In this document: piece by piece, positions 1 through 12,287 of the stretch
Position numbering within the stretch: position 1 is the stretch's first letter
Layout of the letters: each line of letters begins with the position of its first letter
From: Paraspadella gotoi
Lineage: Eukaryota > Chaetognatha
Length of the DNA stretch: 64,000 nucleotides
Direction of reading: 5' to 3'
Assembly: GCA_051294375.1 (NCBI GenBank)
Contig: CM119270.1
Coordinates: 18,226,110 to 18,290,109, forward strand
Translations under genes and position numbers: made by a program
Notes under the pieces: generated by a model
Told to the model about the DNA's origin: nothing
The model's input: only the letters and a program-made list of their open reading frames with translations
Databases searched by the model: none

Positions 1-932
1 TACTATGGGGTGGAGAGGGATGTTGAGGGGGTAGAGGGAAATGTTGATGACTTAAAGATGGGTGTTAACGGGTGTTTCGGGGAGTAGACATAGGGTGTTA
101 AGGGGATATCGGGTGTTGGAGATTGGAGAAGGGTGTCGAGGAGACAAAGGTGGGGGTGTCGAGGGGCTGATACGTAAGGGGAATGAAATGGGGGGTGCTC
201 AAGCGCCGCCGGACCACCAAAGGTCGGGCCCTCTTTTCTCGGGGCCATTTGGAACCGTGACTCGTAATCCGCTGGGCGTTTTATTCCATCCCCGGGTCGC
301 AGCTTCCAATCCCTTTTCATTTCATTTCTTTTCCGCGGATGGGATACGATGGCGACGGATGGCATCCGATGGCATTTAATGGCATCCGAGGGCATTTAAT
401 GTCATCCGCTGGCATCTGATGGCGGCAGAAATAGCAGCAATGAAATTTTATGCCATATTTCGGTCTAGCCGATGGCATTTATCCGTGTAATCTCTTTTTT
501 TTTATGCTTTAGTTTAGCCATTTTTTTTTTCGTCCATTTATGGGCCATTTCTGTTGCCCGGCGATAAGTTTCGCTCGTTATTGCGTTTGGCTCCTGACTC
601 CGTCGGAGATTTGGCCTGTAATTAGTTGGCCTGATAAACAAAGGAATTAGAAATAAAAAAATGATTTTAATCGCATTGAAAATTAAATAGTGAGACGAGT
701 TATTAAACGGATATAAAAATTTAAAAATTAAAATCCGGAAAAAAAAATATTGAAAAGAAAAAAATGGAAAATCTAAACAAGAAATAAGGGGAAAAAATGA
801 AACCTCGCTACCCAATGACGTCATACACCGGTCCGCCGCAGGCGCCGCCGAGATGCCGCCGCCGCCGCCGCCGGTCAAAAGGCAGATTTTTTTTTATCAA
901 AGGCTGCGGCTTGAGGAAAGGANNNNNNNNNN

Positions 933-1510
933 TTTAGGTTTAATAATTAGGTTAGGGGTTAAGGATCGGGATTTAGTTTTAATTAAGTTAGGGATTGAGG
1001 TTAGTGATTAAGTATTGAAATCAGGGATCGGGGTTAACCCTGGGAAAAAAGATAAGACCGAGATATAAAGAGTTAAAATCAAATGAAATCGGTACAACCA
1101 ATATTAAAATTATCCATTCATTTAATAAATAAGCTATCTTGCCCCTGACTTTGGAAGTTTAAGGCCTCCATCACTCTTACAAGATAATGACAATGCAAGC
1201 TTTTAATCAAGACTCTCTCACAGTCTCGTTTATTCACTCCCAGAGTACCTGGCTTCCCTATCAATGAATTGGTATGATATTTCAAAGAATGTTTCAATTG
1301 TATGAAAAGACCACTCCCTTAAGTATTAGATAGAGGAATACTTATTGTACTCCGCACTAGCATCAAAATACAAAGAGCTGAATTTTATAAAATTGGTACA
1401 ATTAAAATTTAAATTTAAAATCAAATTTAAGTGTTAGGAATCTAACGCTCTCCAATCTCTAATCTCTTAACCTAATCTCTTAATCCTAATCTATATCCTA
1501 ATCCCTATAG
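933..1510. repeat. Telomere-like degenerate TTAGGG/TTAGG-variant patches
   Basis: From 933 to about 1045 the + strand repeats variants such as TTAGGTT, TTAGGGG, TTAGGGATTGAGG. From about 1435 to 1505 the complementary form appears (CTAATCTCTTAACC, CCTAATCTATATCC). These look like decayed copies of a TTAGGG-type repeat in opposite orientations, flanking about 400 bases of unremarkable AT-rich DNA. Such interstitial patches are common in invertebrate genomes and do not show that a chromosome end is near. Confidence 0.45.
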
Positions 1511-2280
1511 ATCGTAGTATTTATATTACAGTTACTAAGTATAGTTATATACGCCATCGATGTCGCATCCTTTTTCCTCTTTTATCGAATCACGAACCGC
1601 CCCCCCCGAAATTTGAGATGATTGGTTGCACATTAGAGGAGATATCGTAGATGTATACTGCAGATGGGATAGTTCTCGAGGGGCAGCAACACGTGTCCCG
1701 ATAACATTGGTTAAGAACAAGGCAAAAAATGGTGCCATGAAAATTTTTGAGTGCTAAAATCTCTCTTTATTTGACCTTTGAATGTAAAGACGGACTAAGT
1801 GAAAGCTTGCGAAACTCTGATGCTCTGGTCAGCTTTTTCCCGTACTACAGAACTTGAGCCTGGAGTAAGAGAGTTCACGATAAATAAATTGAGAACTTTC
1901 GGGGGAACAATCTTAAGACCGGTCGAATAAAGAAAAGAGAAAATATAAATTAAACAATTTTCAAATGAAAGTTGCATCACTTTTGGTGGGTCATTTTCAC
2001 CGTCACACGACATAAAATAAGATATGAGGGAAAAGTAGAGTGAGGTAAAATCCGGGTACCTGATCTGGGTGTAAAAAAAATGAATAGAACTAATAGGAGG
2101 GGGCTATGCGCGATTTTTTTGGGACGTAACTCATGAAGAATAATGTGCGGACAAGGGCATGAGGCCCAGTGAGGGAAATAGGTGGCCACAGGAAACCAAA
2201 CCTCAAAACGCATTAAATAAAGAAAACAAAATTTTTCCTAAAAATTGAAGCATTCTGTATCTAATAGCCATACGAGTCGC
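1511..2280. other. No gene recognised
   Basis: AT-rich unique-looking DNA. Short open frames exist on the minus strand (for example 1535-1738 and 1977-2213), but none has a recognisable domain, a splice-consistent boundary or biased codon use. The piece at 1555-1610 (GTCGCATCCTTTTTCC, then AACCGCCCCCCC) partly resembles 2275-2320, so it may be a fourth fragment of the neighbouring noisy repeat. Confidence 0.4.
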
Positions 2281-4479
2281 ATCCTTACACTCTCATTATA
2301 AATCAGAACCGCCCCCCTCTCCTATAGCTGCCCACCCCGCAACAAAAAAAAGCTCTTTCCTCTTCAACGAAAATCGTCTGAAAATCACTTTTTCCGCCAC
2401 AGGAGGTCGCGGGAGAGGGAGGCGGGAGTGGGGCGTGTAGAGGGGGGCTAGAAGAGGGGTGTTAAGGTTCTTAAGGGGGTGAAGAGAGGGCTGTTGACAG
2501 AGGGTGGAGAGGGGCTGGTGAGGGGGCGGACGGGGATTTAGTGGGGGAAGAGGGATACTATGGGGTGGAGAGGGATTTGAGGGGGTAAGAGGGAAATGTT
2601 TTGATGACTTAAAGATGGGTGTTAACGGGTGTTTCGGAGAGATAGACATAGGGTGTTAAGGGGATATCGGTGGTTGGAGATTGGAGAAGGGTGTCGAGGA
2701 GACAAAGGTGGGGGTGTCGAGGGCTGTATACGTAAGGGGAATGAAATGGGGGGTGCTCAAGCGCCCGCGGGACCACCAAAGGTCGGGCCCACTCGTTTTT
2801 CCGGGCCATTTGCGAACCGTGACTCGTAATCCGGCTGGGCGCGTTTTATTCATCCCCGGGTGCGAGCTTCCAATCCCTTTTCATTTCATTTCTTTTCCGC
2901 GGATGGATACGACTGCGACGCATGGCATCCGATGAGCATTTAAGGCATCCGAGGCATCTTATATGTCATCCGCGTGCGATCTGATGGCGGCAGAAATAGC
3001 GCAATGAAATTTTTATGCCATATTTCGGTCTAGCCGATGGCATTTATTCCGTGTAATCTCTTTTTTATTATGCTTTATGTTCCATTTTTGTTTTCGTCCA
3101 TTTATGGGCCATTTCTGTTGCCCCGGCGATAAGTTTCCGCTCGTTATTGCGCGTTTGGCTCCTGACTCCGTCGGAGATTTTGGCCCTGTAAATTAGTTGG
3201 CCTGATAAAACAAAGGAATTAGAAATAAAAAATGATTTTAATCGCATTGAAAATTAAATAGTGAGACGAGTTATTAAACGGATATAAAAAATTTAAAAAT
3301 TAAAATCCGGAAAGAAACACTTAACAAGTTAGATAGTTTCGATTAGAATCGCTCGGAAATCGATGAGAAGATACTGAATAATCATCAAAATAGGATGGCA
3401 TTCGTAGTGGAAGATAAAGGTAGGATCAGTGGTGACAGAATGCATCATACTAATACACCAGTCGTAGGTCGCTCACACTTGTAGCGCGAAACTCAGATAA
3501 TGAGTGAAAGTTATACTTGTAATGGCGGGATCAGGTCGGAAGAGGGATGATTGATAACTGAGGTTAAGTGGGGAAAAGAAGAATGAAACCCTCGCTACCC
3601 GCAGGCCGCGACGCAATGTAAGCTGTCATGACAACCTGGTCCGGCAGCCCCGACCGCACACAAGGCGCCGGCCGAGATGGCCTGCGCCGCGTGNNNNNNN
3701 NNNNNNNNNNNNNNNNNNCATCGCCCCCCCAACAAAAAAGACTCTTTCCTCTTTCAACGAAAATCGTCTGAAAATCACTTTTTACCGCCACAGGAGGTCG
3801 CGGGAGAGGGAGGAGGCGGGAGTGGGGGTGTAGAGGGGAGGCTAGAGAAGAGGGTGTTAAGGTCTTAAGGGGTGAAGAGGGGCTGTTGAGAAGGGTGGAG
3901 AGGGGCTGGTGAGGGGGCGGACGGGGATTTAGTGGGGGAAGAGGGATACTATGGGGTGGAGGAGGGATGTGTGAGGGGGTAAGAGGGAAATGTTGATCGA
4001 CTTAAAAGATGGGTGTTAACGGGGGTGTTTCGGAGGAGTAAGACATAGGGTGTATAAAGGGGATATCCGGTGTTGGAGGATTGGACGAAGGGTGTCGAGG
4101 AGACTAAAAGGTGGGGGTGTGGCCGCCGCCGCCGGTCAAAAGGGAGATTTTTTTTTATCAAAGGCTTCGGCTTGAGGAAAGGAGCGTTGGGTGAGGAAAG
4201 GGAGAAGTTTAGCGATTTGATGAGTGAGTGGACACGAAGAAAAGATTAAAGTAAAGCGACTGGGCGTTGAGAGAATCGGGAAGGAGAAATATCCTTTGGT
4301 ACTCAAATGTTACTCGGTCACTGTATGTAAGTCATTAACGGTGACACGGACCACAGTGAGAATTTTGACCGAAGCCAAAGTCGAGGTCGAAGTGAGAGCG
4401 AAGTGATTTTCTCCCGAAAAGAGTGGAACCCATTTTTGTTGCAAGTTCCATTTTTATTGGTGACTCAATGATTCGGGAA

Positions 4480-4570
4480 GTTAGTGGTCAGTCGTGGTTA
4501 TGATGTCCTGGGGGGTTAGTGGTCAGTTAGTGGTCAGTCGTGGTTATGATGTCCGGGGGGGGGGGTTCAA
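4480..4570. repeat. 46-base tandem duplication
   Basis: The phrase GTTAGTGGTCAGTCGTGGTT, followed by ATGATGTCC, begins at 4480 and again at 4526, separated by a G-run. Two near-identical units with a 46-base period are visible directly. Confidence 0.75.
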
Positions 4571-4969
4571 AGTTCGTGTTTTTTCTGTGGTCGTTGTTGC
4601 GTCCGCGTCTGGCTCGCAATATCCACGCCTCCTTTGCCTCCAAAGAAAATCTCCATCGTGAAGAATAAAAAAACCCGGATGTTGAGCTTAAATCAACGAA
4701 GGCCGGATATTCAACGAGGCGGCGACATCGATGAAACAACAACCAAAAAGAATATTTATTAAAACAATATACGTGGATGTTGGTTCGTAGATTTAGCCAA
4801 AAAAAAACTAAAGCAAAACCGTCTTCAACTGCAGAATCTGCGGATGCAAGAGGATCTCACCAAGAGAAAATGTGAGAGGGATGGACGCCTTCACCCAGAA
4901 TATCCTGTCCAAAGTCAAGGGCAAGATATTTATTGAATGAATGTAAAGAGTTTATATTGTATGTACCAA

Positions 4970-5205
4970 TTTAATAGACTATTTCGCTGACGGAAAATGT
5001 TAGGAAAACGATTTCATTTTAAGCAAATGTGAGTGAGATTATTTCACTAATAGCAAATGAGAAACCGTTTCAGCTTCAACAAATGTTAAAAAGACTATTT
5101 TACCAACAGGAAAAGTAAGAGAGACTATTTTACTAACCGGAAAAGAGAGAGGAAACTATTTTACCAACAGCAAAAGTCACTAAAAGACTATTTTACCAAA
5201 AGAGA
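4970..5205. repeat. Degenerate ~30-base minisatellite
   Basis: Repeated units built on AGACTATTTTACCAACAG followed by GAAAAGT recur about seven times with drift (GACTATTTCGCTGACGG, GATTATTTCACTAATAG, and so on). The first units are most diverged and the last are nearly identical, which suggests array growth from the right end. Confidence 0.7.
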
Positions 5206-5998
5206 AGAAAAAGAAGAAGGGAGGAAATATATTATATCTGGTGGGAGAGAAAAAAAAATGTCGGGGAAAAAAAAAAAGTTTCGAGGGAAAAATCTGTGAC
5301 GTCATTGAAGATCGATCGACTCAGAGCCAAAAGCAGGAAGAGTGGGAAGGACAGTAAGAAATGGAGGAGGGAGGGGAGGAAGGAGAAGAAGGAGAGGAGG
5401 GAGGAGAATGCGGCAGACGGGGCGGAGAGGATACGAGAGAGATTGAAAGAAGGAGGAGACGAGGGAGAGGAGGGGAGGGAGGAGAGAGAAAAATAAGACG
5501 GACGGAAAGGAGGAGGGAGGGAGAAGAGGAAGAATACGGGCAAGAGAAAAAGGGGGAGGGATGCGCGCGATAAGAGGATGAAATAAGAAAAAGCAGCCAA
5601 AGGAGAGGGAGCGAAAACGATGAGATAACTGCGGGGAAGTAGAAAGGGGAGGGAGATATAGAAAAAGAAAAAACTGGAACTTGGCTAACAAGACTCGGTC
5701 CTTAAGTTCTTGTCGTTGTTATCCTCGTGATTGTTGCCAAGTGGGTGTCTTTGTGGTTGTTGCCCTGTGGTTGTCTTGTCGTTGTCTTCGTGGTTGTCGG
5801 CCTCCGGTTGTCATTGCAATTGTCTTTGCGTTATTTTCTCTGTGGTTGTCTTCGTGGTCGCATCGGGAATTTGATATTCTCGAGACGAAATTCGCTCGTT
5901 AAAAGTTTCCGGTGTTGTTGTTATAGTTATTGTTGTTGTTGTTATAGTTCTGCTCCAGAATCTCGACACCGAGGATGTTTTACTGTTGTTTTTCCATG

Positions 5999-6029
<31 letters not shown>

Positions 6030-6765
6030 TCGTCGTCGNNNNNNNNNNNNNNNNNNNNNNNNNNNNNNNNNNNNNNNNNNNNNNNNNNNNNNNNNNNNNN
6101 NTAGTTTTTGTTTTTTTGACGACAAATAAATGTGAGATTTTTTTTTTCTTCTCTCTATCATAACTTGTTGGTGACGTCGTTCCAGAAACTCGTAAATCTC
6201 CAAGGTTGAAAGTTGTTGTTTTCATTGTCTTCCCTATAAATCTCGGAGAAAAAGGGACGTCTTCGTCGTCGTCGCCGTCAGGTTTCGTCCGGAATCGATT
6301 CTTTCCTCTGTTCTACAGACACGTCGTTGGACTGATAGACGGACAGACAGACAAATGAATGAACAGACGGTGTTAAACCAGGTCTTACTCTCTTTCTTCT
6401 CTCTCTCTCTCTCTCTCNNNNNNNNNNNNNNNNNNNNNNNNNNNNNNNNNNNNNNNNNNNNNNNNNNNNNNNNNNNNNNNNNNNNNNNNNNNNNNNNNNN
6501 NNNNNNNNNNNNNNNNNNNNNNNNNNNNNNNNNNNNNNNNNNNNCTCTCTCTCTCTCTCTCGTTAAATATTAAGTATTAAATATTTAATATCGAAAAATC
6601 GATGGTTCCGTATCTCAAGTCGCTGAAGCCAACGACTGTAAATGACGTAAGACCTCCAAGGTTTTTCGTGGAGATTGCTCTCCCTGAGGTACTTGCTCTA
6701 CTTTTAGATTCTTCTTTTCTTGTCTACAGTTTTTTTACAATCGCTTTTAAATTTATAGCAGATGC
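5206..6765. repeat. Purine-rich tract, GTT/GTC triplet repeats and CT repeat with gaps
   Basis: 5206-5660 is almost purely purine (GGAGGGAGG, GAAGAAAAAGA). 5700-5960 is rich in GTTGTC/GTGGTTGTC triplets. 5990-6038 is (GTC)n running into an N gap (6039-6101). (CT)n enters another N gap (6418-6544) and leaves it as (CT)n. Open frames here are serine-, valine- or arginine-rich repeat translations. No gene is supported. Confidence 0.7.
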
Positions 6766-6766
6766 T

Positions 6767-6860
6767 TTACAAAATGCTTTAAAATGCTTTAAAATGCTTT
6801 AAATTGCTTTAAAATGCTTTAAAATGCTTTAAACTGCTTTTAAATGCTTTATAATTCTTT
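6767..6860. repeat. 10-base minisatellite (AAAATGCTTT)n
   Basis: About nine consecutive units of AAAATGCTTT with single-base variants (AAATTGCTTT, AAACTGCTTT). The 10-base period matches one helical turn, so the A-tracts are in phase. The array is AT-rich and non-coding. Confidence 0.85.
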
Positions 6861-7078
6861 AAAAAAGCCTACCAGCGGTCAAACCGAAGGCCTTTTTTTT
6901 CATTTCCTCCTTGATTCGCGGTTTTTACGTAAGAGAAACGGAATGTTGTTGTTGTTGTTGTTGCTGTAATAGGTTTTGGTCTTTGTTGTTGTCGTCGTTG
7001 TCGTCGTTGTTATTATCGCTCCCGTGTTTGCTTTTTCGCGCACCGGTGGTTCCCTTTTTTCGCTTGCTCTCCTAACCG

Positions 7079-7189
<111 letters not shown>

Positions 7190-7722
7190 TTTAACTTATT
7201 TTAGCTCACGACTCTTTCTCACATTTTTACTCCCTCTTCCTCCTTCCTTCTCTCTCTCCTTTCCTCTCTCCCCCTTCCCCTTTTCCCTCTCTCCCTCTCT
7301 CTCTCTCTCCCCCTCTCTCTCAACCTCTCTCTCCCACCGCCAACCGGAAATTCCATTTGTTTTTCCTCAGGTTTTCGCGTTTCCCTTTGACTTTGAGCCG
7401 AAGTCAAGAAAACTGGAATGAGGAGGAAAATGAAAAAAAAATGGGAAGAAATGAAAAAATGAAAAATGAGTCGAAAAATATAAACAAAAATCATAAAATA
7501 AAAAAAATAGAAATAGAAATAAAAAAAAAGAAACAAAAAGAAATATTTAAAAAAAGTAATTAAAAAATAAGAGAAAATTTAAACGAACAAATTTAAAAGA
7601 TTAAAATCAAAAAGAAACATAACAAAGCAAAAAAAATGTAAAAATTCACTTACATTAAAAAATGAATATTAAATTTAAACGAGACTCGGCGAGACTCAGC
7701 GATTTCCACGTGGTATTATCGC

Positions 7723-7801
7723 TTGAGAACCCGCACGGGTTGTTTGCAGCCGCTCGGGCTGTTGAGAACCCGCACGGGTTGTTTGCAGCCACTCGGGCTG
7801 T
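7723..7801. repeat. Two tandem 39-base units with internal palindromes
   Basis: GAGAACCCGCACGGGTTG begins at 7725 and at 7764, giving a 39-base period. Each unit carries a perfect dyad (AACCCG-CA-CGGGTT) followed by an imperfect one (CAGCC/CGCTC/GGGCTG). The two units differ at one base in the second dyad. It is a GC-rich island in otherwise AT/CT-rich sequence, with no gene around it. Confidence 0.85.
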
Positions 7802-7910
7802 TAGAGGAGGCTTTTCATTTCGTCCCACGAGATTCGTTTCTCTTTTCATCAAAAATGAAATTTGATGAAATTCGTCGTCGTCTTTTTTTGATTAGAATCA
7901 TAGGGAAAAG

Positions 7911-8036
7911 ACTTTCTTTTCTTTTCTTTTCTTTTCTTTTCCTTTCCTTTCCTTTCCTTTCCTTTCCTTTCCTTTCCTTTCCTTTCCTTTCCTTTCCTTT
8001 CCTTTCTTTTCTTTTCTTTTCTTTTCTTTTCTTTTT
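7911..8036. repeat. Pentanucleotide array (CTTTT/CCTTT)n
   Basis: About 25 units of period 5. The outer units are CTTTT and the central block is CCTTT, a symmetric variant arrangement. The strand is pure pyrimidine. Open frames through it (FLSFPFLSF-type) only translate the repeat. Confidence 0.95.
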
Positions 8037-8964
8037 CATAGCTAATCTCTTCTTCTTTTTTTTGCTTTTTTTTTTCTTATTTTTATCTCGCTTTTTTTTC
8101 CTTTTAACCTTTTTTTATATTTTATCTTTAATTTTTCTTCCTTTTGTTTTCTCAACCTTTGCTTTTCTTTTTTATTTCTGCTTTTCTGTTTACACGAAGA
8201 TCTTTTGTTTGCTCGAATCTTTTCTCTCGTTTGACTATTTTTATTTTCCATCTTTTGTTTTTTTGCGGATTTAATTTCTTTTATGAATTTAAGAAAATAA
8301 CATANNNNNNNNNNNNNNNNNNNNNNNNNNNNNNNNNNNNNNNNNNNNNNNNNNNNNNNNNNNNNNNNNNNNNNNNNNNNNNNNNNNNNNNNNNNNNNNN
8401 NNNNNNNNNNNNNNNNNNNNNNNNNNNNNNNNNNNNNNNNNNNNNNNNNNNNNNNNNNNNNNNNNNNNNNNNNNNNNNNNNNNNNNNNNNNNNNNNNNNN
8501 NNNNNNNNNNNNNNNNNNNNNNNNNNNNNNNNNNNNNNNNNNNNNNNNNNNNNNNNNNNNNNNNNNCACAATCCCGAACCTTACCGTTTTTCTTTTCTTC
8601 TCTCAAGTTTCCTCTGACCCTAAATGACCCGTGGTTTTTCATCTCTCGTCTCTGACCCGACTTACTCACCCTTCCNNNNNNNNNNNNNNNNNNNNNNNNN
8701 NNNNNNNNNNNNNNNNNNNNNNNNNNNNNNNNNNNNNNNNNNNNNNNNNNNNNNNNNNNNNNNNNNNNNNNNNNNNNNNNNNNNNNNNNNNNNNNNNNNN
8801 NNNNNNNNNNNNNNNNNNNNNNNNNNNNNNNNNNNNNNNNNNNNNNNNNNNNNNNNNNNNNNNACGACTTCTGCTGCCGCCGCTGCAGCCGCTTTCGACG
8901 TCTTTGTCGTAGCCAGAAGACAGAAGAGGCTTTTTGGGATGTTAAGCCTCTCGCTTAACTGAAA
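8037..8964. other. T-rich tract and two assembly gaps; no gene
   Basis: 8041-8300 is T-rich with no coding signal. Gaps of N occupy 8305-8566 and 8676-8863. The short islands between them (8567-8675 and 8864-8960) show nothing recognisable. Confidence 0.6.
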
Positions 8965-8965
8965 T

Positions 8966-9114
8966 TGTCGTCGTCGTCGTCGTCGTCAGTCGTCGTCGTT
9001 TTCGTCGTCGTCATCGTCGTCTGTTTTTCTGCTGTTTTTGATTCGAAGAAAACAACATCATTGATGACGAGGACGACGACAACGACGACTAAAAATCAAC
9101 AACAAAGACGACAA

Positions 9115-9147
<33 letters not shown>

Positions 9148-9350
9148 GGCTGATTGCGATTTACAACAGAATCGACGCCAATCGTTGACGATGACGGGTA
9201 AGACGACGACGACGACGACGAAGATGATGATGATGACGACGACGACCACGACCACGACGACGACGTCGACGAAGACGAAGACGACGACGACCACGACGAA
9301 GAAGACGACGACGAAGACGACGACGACGAAGATGATGATGACGACGGGAT
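8966..9350. repeat. GTC-repeat followed by GAC-repeat (strand-switched triplets)
   Basis: (GTC)n-type repeats at 8966-9022 are followed after about 40 bases by (GAC)n-type repeats at 9063-9345, with an (AAC)n run at about 9115-9148 inside. GTC and GAC are reverse complements, so the two halves can pair as a long imperfect hairpin. Translations give valine-, threonine- or aspartate-rich tracts, not a protein family. Confidence 0.85.
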
Positions 9351-9399
9351 TAATCGCCTTTGACTTACTTTCGATGATTTTTGATCAAAAACCTTTTTT

Positions 9400-10330
9400 T
9401 CGGAGAGGAGGAGGAAGAGGAGGAAGAGGAGGAAGAGGATGAGGAGGAAGAGAAGGAGTATCTCTCTCTCTCTCTTTATCTCCCTCTGTTTCTTTTTTTC
9501 CCCTCAATTTCGATTTCAATTCGTTCCTTATTAGATTTTTTTTTCTTGTTTTTTCTTGTTTTTTTTTTCTGTTTTCCGTTTTGTTTTTGTTTCCTTCTTT
9601 TTCTCTTCTTTTCTCTCCTTTCCTCTCCCGTTGGTGTTGACTCTTCGCTGAATCAGTCGTCATCGTCTGAACATCTCAACGTCAGCGACGATTCCTTTTA
9701 ATGAAGTTAAAAGCTCTAAGCATCAAACGCCTTTAGACTTAGGACTTTAGACTTTAGACTTTAGACTCAAGAATTTGGACCTGAGACTTTNNNNNNNNNN
9801 NNNNNNNNNNNNNNNNNNNNNNNNNNNNNNNNNNNNNNNNNNNNNNNNNNNNNNNNNNNNNNNNNNNNNNNNNNNNNNNNNNNNNNNNNNNNNNNNNNNN
9901 NNNNNNNNNNNNNNNNNNNNNNNNNNNNNNNNNNNNNNNNNNNNNNNNNNNNNNNNNNNNNNNNNNNNNNNNNNNNNNNNNNNNNNNNNNNNNNNNNNNN
10001 NNNNNNNNNNNNNNNNNNNNNNNNNNNNNNNNNNNNNNNNNNNNNNNNNNNNNNNNNNNNNNNNNNNNNNNNNTGGCAAGGATGGCCGGACTTTAAATGG
10101 CAGATCGGGAGAGGAGGAAAAGGAGGAGGGAGGAAAGGAGGAAAGGAGGAGGAAAGAGGAAAGGGAGGATGAGGAAGAGGGAGGAAAGGAGGAGGAAAGG
10201 AGGAAAGGGAGGATTAGGAAGAGGAAATGGGAGGAAGGAGGAAAGGGGAGGAAAGAAGTAACGATAGGAAGGAGAGGAAAGAGGAAGAAGGAGGAAAGCG
10301 AGGATGAGTAAGGGGAGGAAATGAGGAAAG
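9400..10330. repeat. GGA-rich purine tracts, 7-base GACTTTA repeat and assembly gap
   Basis: 9400-9460 is a GAGGAA/GAGGAGGAA purine tract. 9737-9770 holds about four units of TTAGACT (7-base period). Ns fill 9791-10073. 10100-10345 is a GGAGGAAAGG purine tract. No gene is supported. Confidence 0.75.
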
Positions 10331-10429
10331 AGAAAAGAGGAAACAAAAGACAAAAACGGAGTTGTGGAAGAAAAAGAATGAAATGAAGAAGAGAAATATG
10401 AAAAAATGGCAGTTTAATGTAATCTATAA

Positions 10430-10490
10430 CCTATAGCCTAACCTAAATTCCTAACTAAATCACTAACCCTAATCCCTAACCTAAAAAAAA
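10430..10490 (-). repeat. Telomere-like CCTAA-variant patch
   Basis: The run CCTAACCTAAATTCCTAACT, continuing with AAATCACTAACCCTAATCC, is a degenerate array of the complement of TTAGGG/TTAGG. It is about 60 bases, flanked by A-rich DNA. Confidence 0.5.
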
Positions 10491-10648
10491 ACAAAAGGGA
10501 AAAAAATGGAAGAGGAGAAAAAAAGGAGAAAAGAAAAAAAGAAAGGAAGACGAAGGCGGATCATCTCCCGGTCTAAGTAGAAGAAAACGTAGAAAGGGAG
10601 GAATTGATTTCTAAGAAAAAGTAGAGAAAAAAAGGGGAAAAAGGGAAG

Positions 10649-10650
10649 GA

Positions 10651-10730
<80 letters not shown>

Positions 10731-10803
10731 AATCAAGAAAGAAACAAATAAATCAAGAAATCAAGAAATCAAGAAAGAAATCAGGAAGAAAGAAAGAAAT
10801 CAA

Positions 10804-10880
<77 letters not shown>
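10649..10880. repeat. (GAAA)n tetranucleotide arrays
   Basis: Two long (AAAG)n runs, about 10649-10733 and 10808-10880, separated by an interrupted segment with the variant ATCAAGAA. Open frames reading FFLS repeats on the minus strand are repeat translations. Confidence 0.9.
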
Positions 10881-11139
10881 CAAAAAGAAAAAGTAAAGAA
10901 AGAAACGAGAAGAATGAAGATTCAAACCGAACTATTTGGACGAATGAGATGAAAAGCCAAAAAAATCGAAGACATGAAAAACGAAATGAGAGAAGGAAGA
11001 AAAAGAAATAAGAAAAAAAGAGCAATCGACGGACGAATGGACAGACATACAGACAATTGGATCGGGGAGATTTCTTATACATCTCGCGTTTTTAAATGAC
11101 AAAAAAAGTAAATTACAATTAATTATTACAGAAACACAA

Positions 11140-11336
11140 AGAAAGTTGGACAGACTGACAGAAAGATAGACAGACAGCCAGAGAGAGAACCACTTATAGT
11201 TAACCAGACCAACCAGACAGATAGCCAGACAGATCGACATTTATAACGAGATGGAGGTATTTACCGACAGACAGACAGACAGACATACCGACAGACAACC
11301 ATAAAGACAAGTGGACAATCTCTTAGACCGCCTGCT
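11140..11336. repeat. GACA/CAGA-rich region with (CAGA)n run
   Basis: Scattered GACAGA motifs lead to a clean run of GACAGACA units at about 11262-11284. The following gap (11337-11821) is N. Confidence 0.7.
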
Positions 11337-11899
11337 NNNNNNNNNNNNNNNNNNNNNNNNNNNNNNNNNNNNNNNNNNNNNNNNNNNNNNNNNNNNNNNN
11401 NNNNNNNNNNNNNNNNNNNNNNNNNNNNNNNNNNNNNNNNNNNNNNNNNNNNNNNNNNNNNNNNNNNNNNNNNNNNNNNNNNNNNNNNNNNNNNNNNNNN
11501 NNNNNNNNNNNNNNNNNNNNNNNNNNNNNNNNNNNNNNNNNNNNNNNNNNNNNNNNNNNNNNNNNNNNNNNNNNNNNNNNNNNNNNNNNNNNNNNNNNNN
11601 NNNNNNNNNNNNNNNNNNNNNNNNNNNNNNNNNNNNNNNNNNNNNNNNNNNNNNNNNNNNNNNNNNNNNNNNNNNNNNNNNNNNNNNNNNNNNNNNNNNN
11701 NNNNNNNNNNNNNNNNNNNNNNNNNNNNNNNNNNNNNNNNNNNNNNNNNNNNNNNNNNNNNNNNNNNNNNNNNNNNNNNNNNNNNNNNNNNNNNNNNNNN
11801 NNNNNNNNNNNNNNNNNNNNNAAGGTAATACTATAACATCTCTTCTCGATTTTCAAAGTAGTACAGCTCTTTCTTCCTCTCGTCTCTGCTCTCTCTGTT

Positions 11900-11939
11900 A
11901 CTCTCTCACTCTCTCTCTCTCTCTCTCTCTCTAGCTCTC

Positions 11940-11985
<46 letters not shown>
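11900..11985. repeat. (CT)n microsatellite
   Basis: Imperfect CT dinucleotide repeat interrupted by TAGCTCTCTCA near 11933. Confidence 0.9.
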
Positions 11986-11988
<3 letters not shown>

Positions 11989-12287
11989 ACTGTCTCATCC
12001 CATAAGTCGTTTGTTCCCATTCATCGAAAAACGCAGAAACCGATTCTCAACATTTTTTTTTCGCCTCCTCAGCTTTTAGATCTTCTTTATATCGTCGTTT
12101 TTAAGGTCGTCGTTGTCGTCGTCATTATCGTCGTCGTTATCGTCTTATTATTTTGTTTTTTATCGTTCGAATCGTTGTCTTATTGTGCCCACAAGATGAA
12201 ACAGTAGATAGCGAAATGAAACGAATAACGAAAGAATTGATGCTTTGTGACATTGATGTACTTTACATTTTACCTTTTTGTATTTCA

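Larger units (their letters stand above)
1..4190. repeat. Three overlapping noisy copies of a G-rich minisatellite segment
   Basis: The same sequence occurs at 1-922, at about 2280-3693 and at 3719-4190. Landmarks: the phrase ACTATGGGGTGGAGAGGGAT near 3, 2557 and (with a one-base change) 3950; GGTGTTAACGGGTGTTTCGG near 61 and 2617 with a noisy match near 4013; and the GCCGCCGCC...GGTCAAAAG segment near 860 and 4120. Copies differ by many one-base insertions and deletions. The third copy jumps from the GTGTCGAGG landmark straight to the (GCC)n landmark. A 10-N gap (923-932) and a 25-N gap (3694-3718) lie at copy boundaries. Within each copy there are short degenerate repeats of CCGATGGCAT (about 340-430). 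No coding signal is seen; the open frames are translations of the repeat. Duplication by faulty gap filling is more likely than a true tandem array. Confidence 0.7.

Noticed and set aside
7725-7801. CRISPR-like repeat pair
   Set aside because: Only two directly adjacent units without spacers, in eukaryotic DNA.
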